From SURF-13 sp038924245 (GTDB lineage Bacteria > Pseudomonadota > Gammaproteobacteria > SURF-13), in NCBI GenBank assembly GCA_038924245.1, contig JBCKVB010000051.1, forward strand, positions 1 through 6,952: a stretch of DNA of 6,952 nt, in the 5' to 3' direction. Shown here piece after piece: positions 1 through 4,438 of this stretch. Numbering within the stretch: position 1 is the first letter of the stretch; each line of letters opens with the position of its first letter. Under the pieces are notes generated by a model. The model saw only the letters and a program-made list of their open reading frames with translations. It did not search any database and was not told the origin of the DNA. Position numbers and translations under genes: made by a program.

Positions 1-139
1 GCGAATCGTTAATATTTCTTAGTTAAGGAGCATAAAATGCAAACACTTACTGCCAGCGAGGCTCGCGCGAATCGTTAATATTTCTTAGTTAAGGAGCACA
101 AAATGCAAACACTTACTGCCAGCGAGGCTCGCGCGAATC
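1..139 (+). repeat. 66-bp tandem direct repeat (two full copies plus 7-bp remnant) over the antitoxin start
   Basis: Bases 1-66 and 67-132 are identical except at one position (t33 versus c99), and the first seven bases of the unit (gcgaatc) recur at 133-139. Each copy carries an AT-rich leader, an aaggag ribosome binding site (25-30 and 91-96), an ATG (37 and 103) and the first ten antitoxin codons. Only the second copy continues into the full gene. The seven shared bases at the borders fit slippage or recombination between short direct repeats. Equally, the repeat may continue leftward beyond the window, since base 1 falls exactly on a unit border. An assembly artefact at a contig end is possible; the single mismatch argues slightly against simple read duplication. 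Confidence 0.95.
37..78 (+). pseudogene. Truncated 13-codon duplicate of the antitoxin start (decoy or leader frame)
   Basis: The first repeat copy has an intact ribosome binding site (aaggag, 25-30, six bases before the ATG). It encodes the same first twelve residues as the antitoxin (MQTLTASEARAN), then Arg and TAA, because the second copy's leader interrupts it. The TAA ends 24 bases before the real start at 103. It has no domain and is too short to bind toxin. If the transcript starts upstream, ribosomes would meet this short frame first and could reinitiate at 103, or it could lower antitoxin synthesis. That role is inference; the frame itself is directly visible. Confidence 0.6.
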
Positions 140-345
140 TGTACCGGCTCATTGATGAGGCAGCAGAGTCTCATGAACCAATCATCATTTCTGGGAAGCG
201 CAGCAGTGCTGTACTGCTCTCTGCGGAAGACTGGAACGCAATTCAGGAAACTTTGTACCTGCTTGCCTTGCCTGGCATGCGCGAGTCCATAAAGGCAGGT
301 ATGGCTGAGTCCCTAGCAAAAAGTGCGAAAGAGCTTAAGTGGTGA
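103..345 (+). CDS. YefM/Phd-family antitoxin of a type II toxin-antitoxin pair
   Basis: An 80-residue protein with the YefM/Phd/Axe layout. The N-terminal part (about 1-50) begins with the family signature TLTASEARANLYRLIDEA, followed by a strand-rich segment (EPIIISGKRSSAVLLS) and SAEDWNAIQETLYLL; in the family this half forms a dimeric DNA-binding fold. The C-terminal part (about 55-80, GMRESIKAGMAESLAKSAKELKW) is the charged tail that in relatives wraps around and neutralises the toxin. Family members repress their own operon, more strongly when bound to toxin. The start has a good ribosome binding site (aaggag, 91-96). The stop overlaps the toxin start by four bases (GTGA), so the two are translationally coupled. 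Codon use and base composition differ from the GC-rich operon next door, which suggests acquisition by transfer. The family call is firm; the exact partner naming (YefM, Axe or RelB-like) is less so. Confidence 0.93.
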   Translation: MQTLTASEARANLYRLIDEAAESHEPIIISGKRSSAVLLSAEDWNAIQETLYLLALPGMRESIKAGMAESLAKSAKELKW

Positions 346-605
346 GTTGGGAGATTGTTTATGCCAAGCAAGCAATGAAAGATGCTAAGAAGCTTGCTGC
401 AAGTGGCCTCAAGCCAAAGGCACAAAAGCTGCTCGCGGTGCTTGCCAACGATCCATTTCAGAATCCACCGCCCTTCGAGAAGTTGGTCGGTGATCTTGCT
501 GGTGCTTACTCGCGTCGCATCAATATTCAGCACCGTATCGTGTACGAAGTCTTTACCAAAGAGAAAACCGTTCGTGTCCTGCGTATGTGGACGCACTATG
601 AATGA
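342..605 (+). CDS. Txe/YoeB-family addiction module toxin (ribosome-associated mRNA endonuclease)
   Basis: An 87-residue protein of the RelE/YoeB fold. Family members enter the ribosomal A site and cut mRNA, stopping translation until the antitoxin neutralises them. Aligning by eye with E. coli YoeB, the expected catalytic residues are kept: Glu46 (in PFEKL), Arg65 (in HRIVYEV) and the C-terminal His85-Tyr86 (in WTHYE). The hallmark YSRRINIQHR block sits at about 56-65. With all of these present and no frameshift, the toxin looks active. The start at GTG 342 gives the usual family beginning (MSWEIVY) and a four-base overlap with the antitoxin stop; a GTG at 339 would add one residue and is the alternative. 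Expression is probably set by the antitoxin's autoregulation and by coupling. The gene is followed after three bases by a candidate attC site. Confidence 0.93.
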   Translation: MSWEIVYAKQAMKDAKKLAASGLKPKAQKLLAVLANDPFQNPPPFEKLVGDLAGAYSRRINIQHRIVYEVFTKEKTVRVLRMWTHYE

Positions 606-608
606 GCG

Positions 609-741
609 GGCTAACCCTGCGCTCAAGAAACGGCATAAAGGGGGCAGGCCTAGCGATATAGCGCCCCCGTGTTATATTCCCTCCATCATGCCCCGCCCCA
701 TCCGAATAGCAAGCGTAGCGTGCGCTGTGCGCACGTTAAAA
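609..741 (+). other. Candidate integron attC recombination site (degenerate)
   Basis: Three bases after the toxin stop lies ggctaac (609-615), then cctgcgct and caag (to 627). This has the same order and spacing as the left half of class 1 integron attC sites, where YYTAAC is followed by eight bases containing CG and then CAAG. Near the other end, tgtgcgca (726-733) and cgttaaaa (734-741) read in reverse as ttttaac followed by gtgcgcaca, an imperfect partner of the left half with one base fewer, as expected for an extrahelical base. Both R boxes match RYYYAAC at six of seven positions. The 133-base length is within the known attC range. The middle pairs poorly and a competing hairpin exists at 640-668, so the site may be decayed or the match partly chance. 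If it is real, crossover would fall after G735, nine bases from the queD stop. Confidence 0.42.
640..668 (+). terminator. GC-rich hairpin, possible weak terminator between convergent units
   Basis: The sequence gggggc (640-645) pairs perfectly with gccccc (663-668), and cta (650-652) with tag (659-661) extends the stem past a bulge. The stretch before it is A-rich and what follows is gtgttatatt, which is T-rich but not a clear run. It could end toxin transcription or form part of the cruciform core of the candidate attC site. A second hairpin at 720-734 (gtgcgc, tgt, gcgcac) lies just beyond the queD stop but has no T tract on either strand. Confidence 0.3.
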
Positions 742-743
742 TA

Positions 744-1124
744 TCAACTCCCGCTGTAACGCACGCAGGCGCGCTCGGTTTCCCACATCGTCACGCTGCT
801 CACGCGCACGCGTTCGTTGTTGAGCGTTTTGGATAGGCCCTGGTAAAAAAACGCGGCGATGTTTTCCGCGGTGGGGTTCACCTTGTTAAACGGCTCGATG
901 TCGTTTAAATAGCGGTGGTCAAGTTGCTTGGCGAGCGAGCGCGTGGCGTTTTTGATGACCTTGAAGTCCACGCCCATGCCCACCGCATCCAACTGCTCCG
1001 CCACCACCTCGACTTCGATTTTCCAGTTGTGGCCGTGCATGCGGTTGCAGTCGCCGGGGTAGTCGCGCAGGGTGTGCGCCGAGGCGAAGTCCTCGACGAT
1101 TTTTAAGGTGTAGCGCGCTGACAT
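744..1124 (-). CDS. queD: 6-carboxy-5,6,7,8-tetrahydropterin synthase (QueD/PTPS family)
   Basis: This 126-residue cytoplasmic enzyme of the PTPS/QueD family would convert 7,8-dihydroneopterin triphosphate to 6-carboxytetrahydropterin, the first committed step to preQ0 and queuosine. The zinc ligands are visible as His17 (in FASAH) and His30 and His32 (in CNRMHGHNW). Cys26 is the catalytic cysteine, which separates it from the PTPS-III type where it is replaced by Glu. LDHRYLND (68-75, with His70), PTAEN (84-88) and MWETERACVRY (113-123, with Glu115) are the other family blocks. The start was set at 1124 because it gives the usual length and has an AGGGGG ribosome binding site; a longer frame from 1157 would overlap the dxs end and adds nothing conserved. 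One base separates the dxs stop from this start, so translation is very likely coupled. Its substrate comes from GTP cyclohydrolase I, not seen here. Assignment to a pyruvoyl-tetrahydropterin role is less likely. Confidence 0.93.
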   Translation of the reverse strand: MSARYTLKIVEDFASAHTLRDYPGDCNRMHGHNWKIEVEVVAEQLDAVGMGVDFKVIKNATRSLAKQLDHRYLNDIEPFNKVNPTAENIAAFFYQGLSKTLNNERVRVSSVTMWETERACVRYSGS

Positions 1125-1125
1125 A

Positions 1126-3045
1126 TCAGGCCCCCTGAGCGACGCGCTCTGTTTCAAAATGCGCGCGCACCGCGTTCAGTACGCCTACGGCATCCAGCCC
1201 GCAGTCACTGAGCAATTCTTCGCGTGTTCCCTGTTCGATGAAGCGGTCGGGTAGGCCGAGATTGATGATGGGAACCAGTGCGCCCGCTTCCGCCAGGCAC
1301 TCATTGACCGCGCCGCCCGCGCCGCCCATGACCACGTTGTCCTCCAGCGTAACCAGCAGTTCGTGCGTGGCGGCGGTCTGTAGTATCAGGTTGACATCCA
1401 GCGGCTTGACGAAGCGCATGTTGATGACCGTGGCGTTGAGATCTTCCGCCGCGGCGAGCGCGGGTTGCAGCAGGGCGCCGAAGGCGAGCAGGGCGATCTT
1501 TTTACCCTTGCGCCGCACTTCCGCTTTGCCGATGGGGAGTGTAGTCAACGCGGGCTTGATGGCGGCGCCTGGGCCGGCGCCGCGCGGATAGCGCACCGCC
1601 GCCGGGCCGTCATGCATAAAGCCGGTGGAAAGCATGGCGCGGCACTCGCTTTCATCGCTCGGCGTCATGAGGACAAGATTCGGCACGCAGCGCATAAAAC
1701 TCAGATCGAAGCTGCCCGCATGTGTGGGGCCGTCGGGGCCGACTAGGCCGGCGCGGTCTATAGCAAACAGCACCGGCAGGTTTTGCAGCGCGACGTCGTG
1801 GATAAGCTGGTCGTATGCGCGCTGTAAAAACGTGGAGTAGATCGCCACTACCGGCTTGAACCCTTCGCACGCGAGGCCCGCGGCGAGTGTCACGGCATGT
1901 TGCTCGGCGATGCCCACGTCGAAATAACGTTCAGGATATTTTTCAGAAAACTTCACCAGGCCCGATCCCTCGCGCATCGCGGGCGTAATGGCGACGAGGC
2001 GCGGTTCGCGCTCGGCCATGTCGCACAGCCAGTCGCCGAACACCTGCGTGTAGCTCGGCTTGCCGCCGGGCTTGCCCAGCGGCTCGCCGCTTTCGATGTC
2101 GAACGCGGCGACGCCGTGATACGCGCACGGGTCGCTCTCGGCGGGATGATACCCCTTGCCCTTTTGCGTGACCACGTGCAAAAACTGCGGGCCTTTGAGC
2201 GCGCGCATGTTGCGTAGCGTGGTGAGCAGCGTGGGAAGATCATGGCCGTCTATCGGACCGATGTAGTTAAAGCCCATTTCCTCAAACAGGGTGCCGGGCG
2301 TCACCATGCCCTTCATGTGCTCCTCGGCGCGGCGCGCCCATTCTTGCACCGGCGGCACGGCGGCGAGCATGCGCTTGCCGCGTTCGCGCACCGTGGAATA
2401 AATCTTGCCCGACAGAACGCGCGCCAGATAATTGGACATGCCGCCCACGTTGGGCGAGATGGACATGTCGTTGTCATTCAAAATCACCAGCAGATCGGTG
2501 GCGAGATCGCCCGCGTGATTCAGCGCCTCGAACGATAAACCCGCGGTGAGTGAGCCATCGCCCAGCACCGCGATGATTTTGCGTTCCCCCTCACCCTGCG
2601 GCTTCGCCCCCCTCGCTTCGCTCTCCCCGGAGGGAGAGGGTGTATTTAAGGACTGCGCGATGGCCATGCCCAGCGCAGCGGACACCGCCGTGCCCGCGTG
2701 ACCCGCGCCGAAGGCGTCATACAGGCTTTCGTCGCGCTTGGGAAACCCGGCCAGACCGTTTTTGCGGCGCAGGCTTTGCATGGCCTCGCGCCGGCCGGTG
2801 AGGATTTTATGCGGATAGCTTTGATGGCCGGTGTCCCACACCAGGCGGTCGTGCGGCGTGTTGAAGACATAATGCAGCGCGATGGTGAGCTCCACCGTGC
2901 CCAGCCCCGCCGCCAGATGGCCGCCGGTGCGCCCCACCGATTCAATCAAAAACGCGCGCAACTCAGCGGCGAGCGGGGCGAGTTGCGCTTCGTCAAACCG
3001 GCGTAAGTCATCCGGCGTGTGTACTGTTTCTAGTAGAGGATACAT
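1126..3045 (-). CDS. dxs: 1-deoxy-D-xylulose-5-phosphate synthase
   Basis: Thiamine-diphosphate enzyme that condenses pyruvate and glyceraldehyde 3-phosphate into 1-deoxyxylulose 5-phosphate, the first and flux-controlling step of the MEP isoprenoid pathway; its product also feeds thiamine and pyridoxal synthesis. The 639 residues align end to end with E. coli Dxs (620). Key sites are present: His43 (GGHL), His74 (DTGHQSY), the thiamine-diphosphate/Mg motif GDGS at 162-165 with Asn190 (LNDNDMS), Glu381 (EQHAVT), Asp438 and His442 (GPDGPTH), and the phosphate-binding YPRG at 486-489. The extra length is mostly a Pro/Gly/Glu-rich insert at about 135-154, encoded by a palindromic repeat just before GDGS. 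ATG 3045 is the only reasonable start, as an in-frame TGA lies upstream with no other standard start between; its ribosome binding site is poor. The gene follows ispA by 72 bases and is coupled to queD. Confidence 0.98.
   Translation of the reverse strand: MYPLLETVHTPDDLRRFDEAQLAPLAAELRAFLIESVGRTGGHLAAGLGTVELTIALHYVFNTPHDRLVWDTGHQSYPHKILTGRREAMQSLRRKNGLAGFPKRDESLYDAFGAGHAGTAVSAALGMAIAQSLNTPSPSGESEARGAKPQGEGERKIIAVLGDGSLTAGLSFEALNHAGDLATDLLVILNDNDMSISPNVGGMSNYLARVLSGKIYSTVRERGKRMLAAVPPVQEWARRAEEHMKGMVTPGTLFEEMGFNYIGPIDGHDLPTLLTTLRNMRALKGPQFLHVVTQKGKGYHPAESDPCAYHGVAAFDIESGEPLGKPGGKPSYTQVFGDWLCDMAEREPRLVAITPAMREGSGLVKFSEKYPERYFDVGIAEQHAVTLAAGLACEGFKPVVAIYSTFLQRAYDQLIHDVALQNLPVLFAIDRAGLVGPDGPTHAGSFDLSFMRCVPNLVLMTPSDESECRAMLSTGFMHDGPAAVRYPRGAGPGAAIKPALTTLPIGKAEVRRKGKKIALLAFGALLQPALAAAEDLNATVINMRFVKPLDVNLILQTAATHELLVTLEDNVVMGGAGGAVNECLAEAGALVPIINLGLPDRFIEQGTREELLSDCGLDAVGVLNAVRAHFETERVAQGA
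1131..1136 (-). promoter_or_regulatory. queD ribosome binding site inside the dxs 3' end
   Basis: Read on the minus strand, AGGGGG lies six bases before the queD ATG at 1124 and entirely inside the last dxs codons. It decides the start of queD over the upstream in-frame ATG at 1157, and it makes queD initiation dependent on, or helped by, ribosomes finishing dxs. Confidence 0.7.
2584..2643 (-). repeat. Palindromic REP/MITE-like element inserted in frame in dxs
   Basis: On the + strand, ctctccc (2621-2627) and gggagag (2632-2638) form a perfect 7-bp stem with a 4-base loop, and caccct (2592-2597) with agggtg (2637-2642) offers an alternative outer pairing. The tracts caccct, cttcgc (twice) and ctctcccc resemble the dispersed CCCTCACCC...GGGAGAGGG palindromes common between proteobacterial genes; that family link is from memory, not a search. 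The block encodes residues 135-154 of Dxs (TPSPSGESEARGAKPQGEGE), without stops and in frame, where E. coli Dxs has only a short loop. The exact ends are uncertain by several bases. Confidence 0.7.
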
Positions 3046-3117
3046 GGGGCGGCGTTGAGTGAATGGTGAGGCTGACAGCGTGTGTCACTTTAGCACAAAG
3101 CGCTGTACTGGGGTATC

Positions 3118-4002
3118 CTAACTTTCCCTGGCCACAATGTGGTGCGCGAGCCAGCGCAGCGGGTCGGCGCGGCCGTTCATGCCCGCCAGGTGTTCCAGGG
3201 CTTCGTCGCGCAGGTCGCGGGCGATTTGCCGGGACTGGTTGAGGCCGAGCAGCGCGGGGTAGGTGGGCTTGTTGCGCGCGCGATCCGCGCCGTGGGTTTT
3301 GCCCAGTGTTTGCGTGTCGCCGGTTTCATCCAGGATGTCGTCTTGAATCTGAAACGCCAGGCCGATGCGCTTGGCGTAACGGTCAAGCTTGCTCAATAGG
3401 GCCGGATCCACATCCGGGCCGCAGTAGGCGCCGAGCAATACGCTGGCGCGGATCAGCGCGCCGGTCTTCTGTATGTGCATCAGCTCCATCTCGGCCAGGC
3501 TCAGGCTCTTGCCGGCAGCCGCGAGGTCCAGTGCCTGGCCGCCCGCCATGCCGTGCGAGCCGCTTGCCTGCGCGAGCGTTTCAATCATCCGCACGCGCCC
3601 GCGGTCACTGATCGAAGACGGCGCGGCGAGCAAGTGAAATGCGAGCGCGATCAGCGCATCGCCGGCGAGGATGGCGGTCGCCTCGCCGAAGCGTTTGTGA
3701 CAGGTCGGTTTGCCGCGGCGCAGGTCATCGTTGTCCATGGCGGGCAGATCATCGTGCACCAGCGAGTAGGCGTGGATCATCTCCACCGCGCACGCGGGCG
3801 CATCAAGCAGCGCCGGCTCCGCACCCACGGCGTTTCCGGCGGCGTATGTCAGCGCGGGGCGGATGCGCTTGCCGCCGTCCAGCACCGCGTAACGCATCGC
3901 GCGATGCAAATCCGCGGGGGCGGATTCAGCGGACGGCAGGTAATGATTCAGCGCGCGTTGAACGCGCGCCTGATACTCGTTGAGCAGCGCTTCGAGTGAC
4001 AT
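3118..4002 (-). CDS. ispA: Farnesyl diphosphate synthase (polyprenyl synthetase family)
   Basis: Cytoplasmic prenyltransferase that joins isopentenyl diphosphate to dimethylallyl and then geranyl diphosphate to make farnesyl diphosphate, the precursor of undecaprenyl carriers, quinone tails and haem O. The 294 residues are close to E. coli IspA (299). GGKRIRP (43-49) is the substrate-phosphate site. The first Asp-rich motif is DDLPAMD (84-90), with the two extra residues typical of bacterial FPP synthases, preceded by Tyr79-Ser80. The second is DDILD (221-225), followed by KTHGAD (235-240). The start at ATG 4002 gives the normal N-terminus MSLEALLNEYQ; the open frame continues upstream to 4221, but that part only overlaps xseB in another frame. 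The ribosome binding site is weak. It lies 40 bases after xseB and is expected to be co-transcribed with it and with dxs. A geranylgeranyl product is possible but less likely. Confidence 0.97.
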   Translation of the reverse strand: MSLEALLNEYQARVQRALNHYLPSAESAPADLHRAMRYAVLDGGKRIRPALTYAAGNAVGAEPALLDAPACAVEMIHAYSLVHDDLPAMDNDDLRRGKPTCHKRFGEATAILAGDALIALAFHLLAAPSSISDRGRVRMIETLAQASGSHGMAGGQALDLAAAGKSLSLAEMELMHIQKTGALIRASVLLGAYCGPDVDPALLSKLDRYAKRIGLAFQIQDDILDETGDTQTLGKTHGADRARNKPTYPALLGLNQSRQIARDLRDEALEHLAGMNGRADPLRWLAHHIVARES

Positions 4003-4042
4003 GGTGGGTGACCGGAAAGCGGGATGCGAAACGGCGGCGCGC

Positions 4043-4279
4043 TTACTCTTCCTCCGGCTCAAAAGGCTCGACGCGCGATGCGCCGTCTTTTTCCATGAGG
4101 ATGCGCACCTTCTGTTCCGCCTCGCGCAGGGCGCTCTGGCAGGCGCGCGTGAGCTCGATGCCGCGCTCGAAGTGTTTGAGCGAGTCCTCCAGGCTAATCT
4201 CGCCTTGCTCCATGCGCTCAACCAGCGCCTCCAGCTCCTTCAGGGCGTTTTCGAAATCCAGTGGTGTTTTCTTGGGCAT
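4043..4279 (-). CDS. xseB: Exodeoxyribonuclease VII small subunit
   Basis: A 78-residue acidic helical protein matching the XseB family in length and sequence: DFENALKELEALVERMEQGE (8-27), SLEDSLKHFERG (29-40), then CQSALREAEQKVRIL (47-61) and an acidic tail ending EPEEE. Several copies coat one XseA large subunit to form exonuclease VII, which degrades single-stranded DNA from both ends in mismatch and damage repair. XseA is not in this window. It is the first gene of the minus-strand unit and starts divergently from typA. The ribosome binding site is weak (tgga, about nine to ten bases before ATG). The same xseB-ispA-dxs order occurs in E. coli, which supports the call. Confidence 0.96.
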   Translation of the reverse strand: MPKKTPLDFENALKELEALVERMEQGEISLEDSLKHFERGIELTRACQSALREAEQKVRILMEKDGASRVEPFEPEEE

Positions 4280-4338
4280 GAGCTAAATCGTCCAGTTTAT
4301 TTGGGCATGTTAGCCTAGCAGACGGTTGAAGAACAGCC

Positions 4339-4351
4339 TGTGTGCGACACA
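4339..4351. promoter_or_regulatory. Perfect inverted repeat in the xseB-typA divergent region (possible operator)
   Basis: The sequence tgtgt-gcg-acaca is a perfect 13-base dyad with 5-bp arms, about 60 bases upstream of both the xseB start and the typA -10 box. Its size suits a dimeric regulator, but I do not recognise a known binding consensus, and a dyad this short can arise by chance. Confidence 0.25.
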
Positions 4352-4370
4352 AATCTGTGCCGCCATAACA

Positions 4371-4388
4371 ACCTGAGCTCACCTGAGC
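4371..4388 (+). promoter_or_regulatory. Helically phased direct repeat over the typA -35 region
   Basis: The octamer acctgagc occurs at 4371-4378 and again at 4381-4388, exactly ten bases apart, or about one DNA turn. The pair also contains the palindrome gctca-cc-tgagc at 4377-4388. It covers the spot where the -35 element of typA should be, and no good TTGACA match is present, which would fit a promoter needing an activator. Function is inference. Confidence 0.3.
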
Positions 4389-4403
4389 CTCTCATTTTTG
4401 CTG

Positions 4404-4409
4404 TATAAT
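4404..4409 (+). promoter_or_regulatory. typA promoter -10 box
   Basis: A perfect TATAAT at 4404-4409 follows a T-rich stretch. Transcription would begin near 4416, giving a leader of about 23 bases before the typA ATG at 4439, with ggaag at 4428-4432 as ribosome binding site, six bases from the ATG. At 16-18 bases upstream there is no convincing -35 hexamer, so recognition may lean on the -10 box or on a factor bound to the adjacent direct repeats. Confidence 0.6.
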
Positions 4410-4438
4410 GATCGGTTTTGGTTCGCGGGAAGTTTCTC

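Noticed and set aside
716..738. Hairpin (gtgcgc-tgt-gcgcac) beyond queD as an intrinsic terminator
   Set aside because: The stem is good, but no T run follows it on the minus strand or the plus strand. It is better read as part of the candidate attC right end.
382..759. Plus-strand frame overlapping the toxin and running into the queD end
   Set aside because: It is a shifted reading of the toxin gene, without a ribosome binding site or known motif, and the toxin frame is clearly the conserved one.
3046..3117. Separate dxs promoter in the ispA-dxs spacer
   Set aside because: Read on the minus strand, gtgaca followed by catt-type hexamers gives only poor matches to -35 and -10 boxes, so co-transcription from xseB is simpler.
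4003..4221. Upstream extension of ispA by 73 residues
   Set aside because: The extension is xseB sequence read in another frame (Arg/Ser/Ala-rich). IspA homologues start at the ATG at 4002.
4280..4338. Promoter for the xseB operon
   Set aside because: One must exist in or near this spacer, but on the minus strand I found only weak candidates (taacat, or an extended tgctaggct) without a -35 partner, so no site is claimed.
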